Source: Bradyrhizobium sp. WSM471
GTDB lineage: Bacteria; Pseudomonadota; Alphaproteobacteria; Rhizobiales; Xanthobacteraceae
DNA length: 64,000 bases
Direction of reading: 5' to 3'
NCBI RefSeq assembly: GCF_000244915.1
Contig: NZ_CM001442.1
Span: 2,170,001-2,234,000 of the forward strand
Part shown: in pieces, positions 16,385 to 24,833 of the stretch
How positions within the stretch are numbered: position 1 is the first letter of the stretch
Layout of the letters: each line of letters opens with the position of its first letter
Position numbers and translations under genes: made by a program
The notes under the pieces: model-generated
The model's database searches: none
What the model saw: only the letters and a program-made list of their open reading frames with translations
Told to the model about the DNA's origin: nothing

Positions 16385-18076
16385 TTGGGGGAGAGTGCGT
16401 CGTTCAATGATTTGCCGACGGCACCGAAGCAGTCGATGAGAGCTATTGAATCCATTGTCTCGGCGTACTTGAGGCTACGCGATATTAAGGCTTTGTCTTC
16501 GCTGAAGGAGAAGCGTTTACAGATCCTTGCTTCGGCTGATGGAGGCGATCCATTTTTTGCTGGTCTTCGCGGACAATGTCTCGAAGAACTCTCGGTAATT
16601 GAACATGGTATTTCAAAATATGAGGCACAGGGGTCTTCTCTTCCAAAGAACAAAGCGGCTGATCAAGCTGCTGCGGCAGTAGAAGCGTTCGAGGGAGGCG
16701 CTGCGGCAGGGTATAAGGTCTTTGGGCCGATCGATGTTGATCCATCGGAGTGCGACGATGATGCCAAAATGGGCCGTGAGGAAAGCGACCTTTCTCTCCT
16801 TCCTAGCGTTATGCGCCCTCTTCCGCCAGATATTTATATTAACTTTACGACCGGGCAAGGTTGGAAGAAGGCAGGCCCGGTGGTTGTCGATGCATCTTCT
16901 ATGATTGAATTCGGTCAAAATACCGAAGGGAGATTGATCAATTCACGAGACGTTTGGTCAGAGGGTGAGTTTTGCTCGGCGATCTCTTCTGATCAGGGAA
17001 TTTCAATTTGGGCAGCGGGGACGAACGTGGTGAGCAATAACTCCTTGCAAGGAGCTGTTGAAGGCTGCCCAGGAGTGCTTCCGAAAAATTGGGCGATACA
17101 GTCCGCACCACTTGGGTTGGTGCGTACAATCACGCTTGGAACAACTGATGGTATCGAGTGGATCGAGATAAATTGGCGGGGGACTACGACAAGCGCTGGA
17201 TCGTTTCAAGTCGTTCCAGAGACAGTTGATCGCAAGTCAATCGCAGCTACTGATGGAGAAGTTTGGACGAATTCAATGTACTTCCAGGTCACTCAAGACG
17301 ATCCCAGCATAACGGGACTCAATCTGGACATTTGGCAATATGACGACAGCGTTCGATCGGCTTTTGTTGGTATCAACGGAACGTCAGTCTATTCGGAAAG
17401 GCTTGTTTGGAGTCGCAAGGTTTGTGTCACGACGCTTAAAGCGGGAGCGGCAACCGCCTGGATACAACCGATGATTCGATCGACAAATCCTTTACCGATG
17501 GGTACTGCCCTTGACTTCTCTATGCGTCTTGGCTGGCCACAACTTGAGAGGAGAGATTTTCCAACCCCGGCAATAAGGACGGATGGACGAAGTGCAAGTC
17601 GTGTGCCCGCCATCTGCGAGCTCATACTATCCGGGCTGGATTCGTTCGGTCGTTGTTTCTCTGTCTACGCGCAAGGCAGACCGAGAACACCGTCGACGAA
17701 TGGGGAGGTTCAGCCGCTATTATACCTGTTGGTCGGTGGGGGCGGTGCGTTGGATCTGCGAAGAGATGCTCTCGTTGGGACGCCGTCTTTGGAGGTCATC
17801 TCGGAAGTGAGTAGAACCATCAGTCCGCCAGGTTCCTCTGCATGGGCTCCAGACTCTAAGGGAAAATTAGCCGCTGCATTTTCGCCAAGAAGCCAAGCCA
17901 TCTCGTTCGATGGTGCTCTCGGGCATGCTGAATCCTTGGAAATGCCAGATGGTCCTTTTCGAGTGTTGATCGGGTCTGACGGAACCGGTTGCTGGTGGAA
18001 CGGGGACATTCAAGAAATTGCAATCTGGCTCGAGGAGTGTGTGCCGGACAACATCCTGCAAAGTCTAACGATTTAA
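16385..18076 (+). CDS. Unrecognised 563-residue protein, possibly surface-acting
   Basis: I do not recognise the family. The frame opens at a TTG just after a G-rich stretch (GGGGGAGAG); an ATG at 16436 would remove 17 residues. The N-terminal 150 residues are helical and acidic. The rest is rich in Gly, Ser, Thr and Trp with many short beta-like segments (INFTTGQGWKKAG, IEWIEINWRGTTT, WWNGDIQEIAIW). The last segment resembles the closing strands of concanavalin-like or phage-tail carbohydrate-binding domains. No signal peptide is present. With glycan genes next to it, a carbohydrate-binding or glycan-associated protein is plausible but unproven. Confidence 0.75.
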   Translation: MGESASFNDLPTAPKQSMRAIESIVSAYLRLRDIKALSSLKEKRLQILASADGGDPFFAGLRGQCLEELSVIEHGISKYEAQGSSLPKNKAADQAAAAVEAFEGGAAAGYKVFGPIDVDPSECDDDAKMGREESDLSLLPSVMRPLPPDIYINFTTGQGWKKAGPVVVDASSMIEFGQNTEGRLINSRDVWSEGEFCSAISSDQGISIWAAGTNVVSNNSLQGAVEGCPGVLPKNWAIQSAPLGLVRTITLGTTDGIEWIEINWRGTTTSAGSFQVVPETVDRKSIAATDGEVWTNSMYFQVTQDDPSITGLNLDIWQYDDSVRSAFVGINGTSVYSERLVWSRKVCVTTLKAGAATAWIQPMIRSTNPLPMGTALDFSMRLGWPQLERRDFPTPAIRTDGRSASRVPAICELILSGLDSFGRCFSVYAQGRPRTPSTNGEVQPLLYLLVGGGGALDLRRDALVGTPSLEVISEVSRTISPPGSSAWAPDSKGKLAAAFSPRSQAISFDGALGHAESLEMPDGPFRVLIGSDGTGCWWNGDIQEIAIWLEECVPDNILQSLTI

Positions 18077-18259
18077 AGTGAGGAAAAAAAGTGCTGATGG
18101 GTGGCAGTGTCCGGTGTATTCGCTCGCACAGCAGAAAAGGACAAATCCCTATCGGCGAAAATTTGCTCGTTGCAATTTGTTGTGTTGCTTCTCGATGAAT
18201 GTCCAAGGCTATGATCTGAACTCTTAGAAAGATTTAGAGCATCGATTAGGGTATCTAAA

Positions 18260-18547
18260 ATGAAACAAAAAATCCAAGATGGCGACACGGTCAGGCTCAA
18301 GTGGGGTGGACCGCTGATGACTGTCTCACATGTTAGCGGTGATTATGCTGCGTGCGTGTGGTTTGAAGTCAACAACCAGGCACAGGAAAAGGGCTTTCGT
18401 CGGATTGAGATTCTCCGAGAGCAGCCTGGCTCCGGCAATCGACTGGACCGCGGCCCGCCGCATCTTAGTTCAACGGACCTTGATGGCGGGCGTTTCGGCG
18501 AGCATACGGGCAAGAATGCGACCATGTTCGGCGCGTCGTCACTCTGA
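18260..18547 (+). CDS. DUF2158 family protein with unrelated C-terminal tail
   Basis: Residues 6-55 match the small DUF2158/YodC fold (GDTVRLKWGGPLMTV, then CVWFEVNNQ), a beta-barrel domain of about 60 residues with no established role. The remaining 40 residues do not look like the family and probably result from loss of the original stop. A second member lies 110 bases downstream. Confidence 0.75.
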   Translation: MKQKIQDGDTVRLKWGGPLMTVSHVSGDYAACVWFEVNNQAQEKGFRRIEILREQPGSGNRLDRGPPHLSSTDLDGGRFGEHTGKNATMFGASSL

Positions 18548-18657
18548 TCAGATCGATCTCAACTTGCTTCGCGTCAACTCCACCTTTAAGGGGTGTGCGC
18601 CGGTGATTAATGTCTCAAATGTCAGTAGAGACAAATGTCTACGAAAGGATAAGGTAA

Positions 18658-18840
18658 ATGGCTGAACCTACGATCGAGCTCGGGTCCGTCGTTCGCTTGA
18701 AGTCGGGTGGTCCCCTCATGACGGTCGACTCGATGGCTGGCGATCACGTCCGCTGCGTTTGGCACGATGAAGCTAAACAGCTGCAAATGCAGCCCATCCT
18801 GCGCAGTTCGCTCGTTGTTGAGCAACCACCAAGACGCTGA
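18658..18840 (+). CDS. DUF2158 family protein
   Basis: The 60-residue product has the DUF2158 signature GSVVRLKSGGPLMTV and the second-half motif CVWHDEAKQLQ. Its length is normal for the family. A GGATAAGGTAA stretch precedes the ATG at suitable spacing. Together with 18260-18547 it forms a tandem pair of related genes, with this copy the better preserved. Confidence 0.85.
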   Translation: MAEPTIELGSVVRLKSGGPLMTVDSMAGDHVRCVWHDEAKQLQMQPILRSSLVVEQPPRR

Positions 18841-18969
18841 AGAACGTCGCTTACCTCGTCATTGAGGATCACCGTCGATGCTCAGCAAGTCGTAGGGCAA
18901 GACTGACATTGGCGTTCGCATCTTTCGCAAATGCGGAGCCTCTCGGCGACTGCCACCCGGCGCGCAATT

Positions 18970-19151
18970 TCAAGCAGCACGTGATAGGACGGGCGCTCGC
19001 CGAAGTAGGCCACCGGGGCGTCCACTTGCCCACTCCAGCGCGAATGCGCGTGTTAGGAGGCCTGAGCCGGTGAAAGCCAAACCAGATCGGTATCGCCGCT
19101 GTTCATGGCCGCCGTGCCCATGTAGATGGCGCGAACGATGACGGGATGCAC
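18970..19151 (-). pseudogene. Frameshifted small gene next to ERF (copy 1)
   Basis: In the minus strand the product starts HPVIVRAIYMGTAAMN and GDTDLVWLS, matching the intact second copy at 24581-24772. A single missing base in the codons after WLS shifts the frame to an early stop, while the expected continuation GLLTRAFALEWA is still readable in the next frame. The gene sits directly downstream of the ERF gene in both copies. Its function is unknown. Confidence 0.65.
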
Positions 19152-19213
19152 TAAGCGCCACAGCGATGAAGTCGCTGTCAATCGAACGTTTGTCCTCCTG
19201 ACCGAAATGCCCC

Positions 19214-20338
19214 TTACCCGAGCAATCTCTGCACAGGGCTAGATTCCCATAACTTCCGTGCGACAGGAAGGGGTGATATCTGCACGTTAGTCCACCAAGT
19301 TTTTTCATTGCCATGTCGGTGCAGCTCGCGATGATGAGATCGGCAAAGCGGTACCGTGAACTCGTCATCGACCTTCCGTCCAAGGGTTTTTGGTTGAGCA
19401 AATTTGAGGTGATGCGGATCCGATGGCGACTGCTTGCAGACCAGACAGGGCTGCTCCCGAACAAACATGAGGTGCGCTTTGCTACGCTTTCGCGGGAGTT
19501 CTTTCGGGAAGGCGAGGGCCGGTGGGGAGGGCGTTACCTCCCCTTCAGCTACTTCGCTGCTTAGGCCATTTCTCGTGATGGGCCGCAGAGTAGGAAGTCG
19601 ATCAGCTGGTGGCGAATCTTGATCGCCGCTTGCTTCGGGGGAGGCCACTTCCTCAAGCCGAGACTGATAGGCGGCCTCGACCGCGGCGGCGTCCGGTGCC
19701 TGAAGTGTATTTTTTATTGGTAGGTTAAGCTTAGCCCAAGCAAGCAAATTTTCGCTCTGCGCCTGGTTGTGAAGTTCACTCAGCAAGCGGTCGCGCACCT
19801 CGGCGGATTGGCGCGAATCCAGCGTCGGCATGCGGTTCAACTTAGTATTTGTGGGTTTACCTTTTGGTCCATGAGGAGCTTGTGGTAGAGGGACCGTCGG
19901 AGCAGGAACGACCAGGTCTGGCGCGTCCAGATCGTCTTCTCCTGCAATGCCGACCAATGTAAAAAGGGCGTAGCGCCGGGCATATGTGAGCGCCGCGCCC
20001 ATTCGATGCGGCGCTTCGGTCTCCTTGCCAGCGCAGACTGGCCAGTCCGACGAAATCCATTCGCCGGAGGAATGTGCGAGCATGGTCGTCAGGCGGATCT
20101 GCCCAGTGTCAGCTTCGATGCGCGTGGTCTGGATCGTCGCAATCTCCTGCTGGCTGAGGGTCTTGCGGACGATATCCAATCCGCTCGCGAGCGAGGCGTA
20201 GCGGAACGTCCGGTCCGATTCCCGTGGGAAGGGAGACTGAATCACGGCCGTGAGGCTCTTTTCCGGATTGGTAAGCTGGGCCTGGGCGCGAGCCAAGGCT
20301 GCCGCAATGGTGCCGATGCGCTCACTGGACTGGTGCAT
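19214..20338 (-). CDS. ERF single-strand annealing protein fused to an HNH-like zinc domain
   Basis: This 374-residue phage-type recombination protein has an ERF core at about 1-165 ([41 protein letters not shown]). ERF proteins pair complementary single strands during recombination. After a variable linker, the C-terminus (about 305-365) is a Cys/His domain resembling HNH/DUF968 nucleases: [17 protein letters not shown], then [18 protein letters not shown] start it at the ATG at 20338, overlapping the exonuclease stop by 17 bases; the longer frame to 20551 runs inside that gene and is a shadow. It works with the YqaJ exonuclease. Confidence 0.88.
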   Translation of the reverse strand: MHQSSERIGTIAAALARAQAQLTNPEKSLTAVIQSPFPRESDRTFRYASLASGLDIVRKTLSQQEIATIQTTRIEADTGQIRLTTMLAHSSGEWISSDWPVCAGKETEAPHRMGAALTYARRYALFTLVGIAGEDDLDAPDLVVPAPTVPLPQAPHGPKGKPTNTKLNRMPTLDSRQSAEVRDRLLSELHNQAQSENLLAWAKLNLPIKNTLQAPDAAAVEAAYQSRLEEVASPEASGDQDSPPADRLPTLRPITRNGLSSEVAEGEVTPSPPALAFPKELPRKRSKAHLMFVREQPCLVCKQSPSDPHHLKFAQPKTLGRKVDDEFTVPLCRSHHRELHRHGNEKTWWTNVQISPLPVARKLWESSPVQRLLG

Positions 20339-21152
20339 GGACGACCTCCGTCTGCATGGCGTCAAAGCTGATGGCGCCGGACTTCGACCGTTTGGCCCTA
20401 ACGCCGTGCCCGATCGCCTCCTTGGCGTCCTCCGGGACGAGCTTCTTGAGCTCTCCCTTCGCGAGTTCATGCTCGCCATGGGCATTTCGGGTTCGCAGGT
20501 AGGTTGCGGCAAGATCCGCCCAGGAGTTGGAGCCGCACATGTCGACGACATTCACTGCCTCCAGCCGTGGCCGGGGTGCCTCGATCCCGAACAGGACGGG
20601 GGGCTCGCCGGTCTGGACGCAGCGCCAGAACCGCTTTTCCGCGGTCAGCAGGAGGTGTTGGTAGAGCGGATCGGCACTGACTGTGATTTCAACCCACTTG
20701 CCTCCCCCGTTGATAATCGAGAGCACGGCCGATCGCGCCGCAACGACCCACATGTTGTGCTGCAGCTGCGCCATATGCTTTTCGGCTGCTGCCTCCTCGG
20801 AAAAATTCCACGGCAGCATGAACTTGGCTTCAAATACCGCACCGGTTTGCTCGACGCGCCCGTCTAAGGTGGCTCCCATCCACTTGTGAATTGAATGCCG
20901 CACGTGGCGCTGGACGGCCCCTACGGTGTGTCCGGAATTGCGCTCGTACCAGGCGCGATTGAGGTCTTCGGTGATGGTCCCCAATTGGACGATCAGCTCT
21001 TGGCTGAGGTCTTGTGGCTCGATCTCGCCACGCTTTTCGCGCCAGAGCCTGACGAGCTTGTCCTCATCCTCGCCCATGATGATCCGAGCGTCCGAGCCGC
21101 CTATGAATGTGCGACGATGCGATGAATCGTTTATTTGTAGGCGCAGTCTCAT
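20322..21152 (-). CDS. YqaJ/lambda-exonuclease-like recombinase
   Basis: A 276-residue nuclease of the YqaJ viral recombinase family, which resects DNA ends for the annealing protein encoded next. Motifs are [15 protein letters not shown] near the N-terminus, MGATLDGRV with a metal-binding Asp, and [11 protein letters not shown] with the Glu-x-Lys catalytic pair. I chose the ATG at 21152 because GGAGGAG precedes it by four bases; the frame extends six codons further upstream without a site. With ERF it forms a two-gene Red-like recombination cassette. Confidence 0.9.
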   Translation of the reverse strand: MRLRLQINDSSHRRTFIGGSDARIIMGEDEDKLVRLWREKRGEIEPQDLSQELIVQLGTITEDLNRAWYERNSGHTVGAVQRHVRHSIHKWMGATLDGRVEQTGAVFEAKFMLPWNFSEEAAAEKHMAQLQHNMWVVAARSAVLSIINGGGKWVEITVSADPLYQHLLLTAEKRFWRCVQTGEPPVLFGIEAPRPRLEAVNVVDMCGSNSWADLAATYLRTRNAHGEHELAKGELKKLVPEDAKEAIGHGVRAKRSKSGAISFDAMQTEVVHAPVQ

Positions 21153-21175
21153 GGTCTCCTCCAAAATCAATCAAG

Positions 21176-21192
21176 TGATATAAAAGATATCA
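21176..21192. promoter_or_regulatory. Perfect inverted repeat, probable operator
   Basis: The sequence TGATAT-AAAAG-ATATCA is a perfect 6-bp inverted repeat with a 5-base spacer. It lies in the 41-base gap between the divergent YqaJ and XRE genes and ends one base before the XRE start codon. It is a natural binding site for the XRE protein, which would then repress itself and the recombination genes. Confidence 0.65.
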
Positions 21193-21193
21193 T

Positions 21194-21445
21194 ATGAGTT
21201 CAAAGATTACAAGCGCTCAGTTGCGTGCTGCGCGAGCACTTCTGCGCTGGAGCGCCGTGGATTTGGCGGGGGCCGCGAAAGTTGGCGTCGCAACGATAAG
21301 ACGTGCGGAAGGACACGATGGTGAGATTCAAACAACAGCAGCGAACGAAGCTGCTTTAAGGCGGGCTCTCGAGCTTGCAGGTGTGGAATTTATTGAAGAA
21401 GCCGGGAACGGAATCGGCGTTAGTCTAAGAAAGCAAGTGCGCTGA
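21194..21445 (+). CDS. Small XRE-type helix-turn-helix regulator
   Basis: The 83-residue product carries a helix-turn-helix (LRAARALLRWSAVDLAGAA, then VGVATIRRAEG) typical of small Cro/XRE repressors, followed by a short helical C-terminus (ALRRALELAGVEFIEEAGNG). It is divergent from the recombination cassette. No ribosome site fits before the ATG at 21194, because the inverted repeat occupies that position; the mRNA may be leaderless. It is probably the cassette's repressor. Confidence 0.88.
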   Translation: MSSKITSAQLRAARALLRWSAVDLAGAAKVGVATIRRAEGHDGEIQTTAANEAALRRALELAGVEFIEEAGNGIGVSLRKQVR

Positions 21446-21639
21446 TGTGCTGACGCAGGCTCAACAGCCTTGTTTGGGTGTTATGGTTTAGTCGGCTGCT
21501 TCATCTAGCGACGGTCGGCCGAATCCGATATCTCATCGTACGATTTCACCTATGCGCCGGAAGATCCGGCCCATCCGGATCCGAAGATCCTCACTACGGC
21601 ATCACCGTCACACTCAGGGGCGGCGGTGAAGCGGACGCA

Positions 21640-22740
21640 GAAACGGGCGCTTCGCGGTCTGGCCAAAGCGCAGACGTGATCCGTGACTAGGTCGGTACCA
21701 GCTTCTCGTCGTGGCGCAGGAGATCAATTGGCGCCTGCCACCGGCGGGCATCGCAGCTTATCCGCGCTTTCAAATCTTCTAAATTAAACTAAGTCTCCCA
21801 CTTTTTTAATCCAGCCGATTCGCAGCGTTCGCACCGCTGGACCCAACACTTTCCAACAGCACCTGGGCCCGAATTGCGCGCGCGAACGAAGGAAACTCTT
21901 TGTTTCAAGGCACGAAGCGTTTTCCGCAGTCGCACCACCGATGCAGCAGCGCGGCCCGCTGCGGGCAAATTGCTTCCCACGCTGGAGAGGACGCGCAACG
22001 GCTCCATTATGAGGATTTAATTCGTTTTAAATCTAAGCTCGAGGCTAGATGTCAGAGGCCCAATTTTCGCCAAAGTCGAAGCCATTTTTAGCTTCGGGGC
22101 AGGACTAACCCGTAGGAGTCCTGCATATGTTAAGAAGAGTTTTCGTCGCGTTTGTGTTGGTCATTGTAGGGGCCACCGCTTCAGAAGCGCGCCGTTTACA
22201 TTTTAATAAAGCGCCTGAGTGCAACGTCACGATGCCCTGCGACTTTTCGTTCTCGCAACCAAATTTATTCAGCGATTCACGACGATCGCAGGCGCTTCGG
22301 GTGGCGCGCGCTCAGATGTCGTATGCTGAAGTCACGGTAGACAGAGGACAAGTCGTTGGAAGCCGGCCGGCAGGCTGCCCTCGCGCTTTCTGCGGATGCG
22401 GTGCATCCATCAAGGTGTTTGGTCGCATCGTACCGGACTTAAATCTCGCGTCCAATTGGCTACGATTTCCTCGCGTAACGCCGGCTCCGGGAATGGTTGC
22501 CGCGCGGCATGGTCACGTGTTTGTCCTAGAGCAGCATGTTAGCGGCGACGTATGGATGGCATACGATGCCAACTCGGGAGGAGGCGCCACGAGAATCCAC
22601 GCGCGTTCTCTACGAGGTTATACGGTCGTCAATCCTCGCGCCTGAGGTGATCGCACGCCGGTGGGGCGTTTGACAACGGCCCTCCGGCCGAGCGGCGACA
22701 GCAGCTATCAGCAGCCTAACCTTCTGCCTCCTTCGCATGA
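21640..22740. repeat. Duplicated 1.1-kb segment, copy 1
   Basis: About 1.1 kb from CAGAAACGGGCGCTTCGC to the gap beyond the Cys/His protein gene matches 37815-38915 almost base for base, with scattered substitutions and small indels. It includes the tail of a small gene (reading QKRALRGLAKAQT), a 350-base non-coding leader, the 172-residue exported protein and the end of a convergent gene. The 450 bases between 21640 and 22126 hold no intact gene. Confidence 0.85.
22127..22645 (+). CDS. Exported Cys/His protein, possible NlpC/CHAP-like hydrolase (copy 1)
   Basis: A 172-residue protein with a clear signal peptide (VFVAFVLVIVGATASEA) and predicted cleavage after residue 21. The mature part has a Cys cluster (CPRAFCGC; C84, C89, C91), a His pair (ARHGHVFVL; H128, H130) and YDANSG. 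A Cys followed by His and Asn/Asp, with beta strands between, suggests a papain-like NlpC/CHAP amidase fold, but I cannot confirm this. It differs from the copy at 38302 at 12 of 172 positions, eleven of them between residues 24 and 69. A GTAGGAG site precedes the ATG. Confidence 0.85.
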   Translation: MLRRVFVAFVLVIVGATASEARRLHFNKAPECNVTMPCDFSFSQPNLFSDSRRSQALRVARAQMSYAEVTVDRGQVVGSRPAGCPRAFCGCGASIKVFGRIVPDLNLASNWLRFPRVTPAPGMVAARHGHVFVLEQHVSGDVWMAYDANSGGGATRIHARSLRGYTVVNPRA

Positions 22741-22948
22741 CTACCCGCGGATGGATGTCCGGGGTAGGCCAGACCGCGATGGGCGAGAGCGGGATCTCCT
22801 TCTTGCCGGTAGTTGACTTGCGAGGCGCATTCTCTTCAATATCGGGCATGGCGAAGAACGGGCGCAGCGCATGGATCAGCCGCGACGGGTCGGGACTGCC
22901 TAACAAGGCATCGGCTTCAACATGCTTCGGCATCGATAACCTCGCCAT
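22610..22948 (-). CDS. Unrecognised 112-residue protein, convergent with the Cys/His gene
   Basis: The product begins MARLSMPKHVEADALLGSPD and contains RLIHALRPFF, IAVWPTPDIHP and a basic tail RRRQKVRLLIAAVAA. I do not recognise a family. Its last codons overlap the 3' end of 22127-22645 by 36 bases on the opposite strand. A 3' remnant of the same gene is present behind the duplicate at 38.8 kb, which supports a real, once-conserved reading frame. Confidence 0.6.
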   Translation of the reverse strand: MARLSMPKHVEADALLGSPDPSRLIHALRPFFAMPDIEENAPRKSTTGKKEIPLSPIAVWPTPDIHPRVVMRRRQKVRLLIAAVAARPEGRCQTPHRRAITSGARIDDRITS

Positions 22949-23006
22949 CTGCTGAAGCCGATCCCAGCATATTCCTCGTCCTACAGCGCGCGAATGCACA
23001 CGGGAA

Positions 23007-24233
23007 TTACGCATTTGCAATTATCGTTGATCCACGAGCCGTCAACGGAAGCATACGAGCGAGCCTCATGCTAGGGCGCTCGATCGCAAACCACATGGCG
23101 AAGGCGACCATAATGGAGAGTATGAGTGCGGCTCCATAGGAAGCAATTTCTTTACCTAAGCCGTTGCCTGGAAACCTCGGCGCAATCCGGAACGTGGCTC
23201 CCACTACGCGATCATGGATCAAGTAAAGTGAATAAGAAATCATTCCGAGAAATTGCAGGGCTCCCCAGTTGCCGTATGTTTCCAGTTTTCCGCAATGTCC
23301 TAACAAAAGAATGAAGCAGGCTGTCCCGACGCATGCTGACATAAATAGGTCGTGCCCAGTAAAAGCGAGCACAGCAAGACAGCCCGCATAGGCGAGAAAC
23401 CAGCCGAATCGCGATCTGTCCTTCCAGCTTACATAAGTGACAACTCCCAATAGGAAACCGTACCACTGCGTGGTGAACAGCCCATTCCAGATCGCGAACT
23501 GGCTGAGCGGGATGCTCAGGACAAAGGCGGCAATCAGCGTGTTCCTCGATTTGCAAAGCAAGAGCAGCGCGAAAACGACATAAAACTGCATCTCAAGGCA
23601 GAGCGTCCAGAACACGGTGGCGATGGCCGGCATATCCAAGAGATCTTGGGCGTATAGAAGATGGGCACCGATCTGCATCGCGGTAAACGGTGGTTCGCCC
23701 TTTATCAGAACCGCGACACATCCAACCGCGATAGCAAACCAATAAGAGGGATCGAGACGCAGGGACCGCCTCAACATGAAGCGGGCAGCCATCCCCCGCG
23801 TCAAATCGACAGAAAGCAGCGAGTGCGAGATCACAAAGCCACTTAAGACAAAGAAGACTGAGACGCCAAGATTGCCGTGGTTAAGGGGCCACTGGACTAA
23901 ATTGGGCAGCCTGTCATGCAGCAGCGGCGTATGACCTCCTGCAAAGGCATGAAAGAACAAAACGCTCAATGCTGCTATACCTCGGAGCGCATCAATAAGA
24001 GCAAATCTCATAACCGCCTCGGCCCCCTCGAGCCCCGCGGCCGGTGTTGCCGGAGACCAATTGATGGTTGGTGCCAGTGGATTGACCTTGACTACCTCGG
24101 TCTTGGTTGTCGCCGCGCTGAGATTTCCTTCGTCGCTCTCAGTCACCGCGCGGTGACGTCTGGGAATGGCTTCTGCGCCGCGCACGGCGAACAGGCTTCG
24201 AAACGCACTACGAGAAACCGACGGCTTGCCCAT
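23007..24233 (-). CDS. Acyltransferase 3 family membrane protein (OafA-like)
   Basis: A polytopic membrane acyltransferase of the OafA/NodX-like family that O-acetylates surface or exopolysaccharide sugars. The diagnostic start of the membrane domain is RFALIDALRGIAALSVLFFH near residue 75, followed by GNLGVSVFFVLSGFVIS and RRSLRLDPSYW, with about ten hydrophobic segments. The first 74 residues are not part of the domain; the first 17 match the N-terminus of the small protein at 57056-57355. An internal ATG at 24011 could be the functional start for the enzyme itself. It may modify the glycan made in the first 16 kb, which is inference. Confidence 0.9.
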   Translation of the reverse strand: MGKPSVSRSAFRSLFAVRGAEAIPRRHRAVTESDEGNLSAATTKTEVVKVNPLAPTINWSPATPAAGLEGAEAVMRFALIDALRGIAALSVLFFHAFAGGHTPLLHDRLPNLVQWPLNHGNLGVSVFFVLSGFVISHSLLSVDLTRGMAARFMLRRSLRLDPSYWFAIAVGCVAVLIKGEPPFTAMQIGAHLLYAQDLLDMPAIATVFWTLCLEMQFYVVFALLLLCKSRNTLIAAFVLSIPLSQFAIWNGLFTTQWYGFLLGVVTYVSWKDRSRFGWFLAYAGCLAVLAFTGHDLFMSACVGTACFILLLGHCGKLETYGNWGALQFLGMISYSLYLIHDRVVGATFRIAPRFPGNGLGKEIASYGAALILSIMVAFAMWFAIERPSMRLARMLPLTARGSTIIANA

Positions 24234-24580
24234 CGCAATGTCTCCTAAAATCGATTTTAAATAATTGGAGTATTCTGCGGATATCAGGAGGCAAACGCTA
24301 GTTAGAACTTCAGGAATGGTCTTGGCTCCGGAAATGCGTCAGCGAAGCTCACGCATTCTTGGTGGGAGTAGCGGATTGCGGCGACCTCCAACGGCCGCTA
24401 GGGCGTCCATTCATCCGCCGAGCATTACCGCGTGTGTATCGATCTCGCGGCATAGATACCGCTGGAAAGGCGATTCTTCTCTAAGCAAGCTTGACTTGCC
24501 TTGTCGGCGGTCGCGCCGGAAGGCGATACGGCTCCAATGCCGGTCTGTCGATTTGTACTGGACAGGGCAGTGGATCCCGA
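24234..24580. other. Intergenic stretch with no gene seen
   Basis: It contains the likely promoter of the minus-strand acyltransferase and otherwise no convincing ORF or repeat. It ends where the second ERF-type segment begins. Confidence 0.5.
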
Positions 24581-24772
24581 TCACGCGTTGAAGTGGCTGA
24601 GATCAAGTACCTGGGTTCGCCGGAGGAGCCCGCCTGGACGTTGCCCTGCCCACTCCAAAGCGAACGCTCGTGTCAGCAGAGCTGGGCCGGTTGAAAGCCA
24701 GATCAATTCTGTATCGCCGCGGTTCATGGCCGCCGCTCCCCTCTCGAGGGCGCGAACGATGACAGGATGCAC
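24581..24772 (-). CDS. Small ERF-associated protein (copy 2, intact)
   Basis: The product of about 63 residues starts at a GTG and reads VHPVIVRALERGAAAMN, GDTELIWLSTGPALL and TRAFALEWAGQRPGG. It has no recognised family or membrane segment. It follows the ERF gene in both copies, so it probably belongs to the recombination cassette. Copy 1 at 18970-19151 is frameshifted while this one is open. The start is uncertain. Confidence 0.6.
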   Translation of the reverse strand: MHPVIVRALERGAAAMNRGDTELIWLSTGPALLTRAFALEWAGQRPGGLLRRTQVLDLSHFNA

Positions 24773-24833
24773 TGATCGTGACAGCGATGAAGTCGCTGTC
24801 TGTGGTACCGTTTCCTCCTGACCGAAATGCTCC

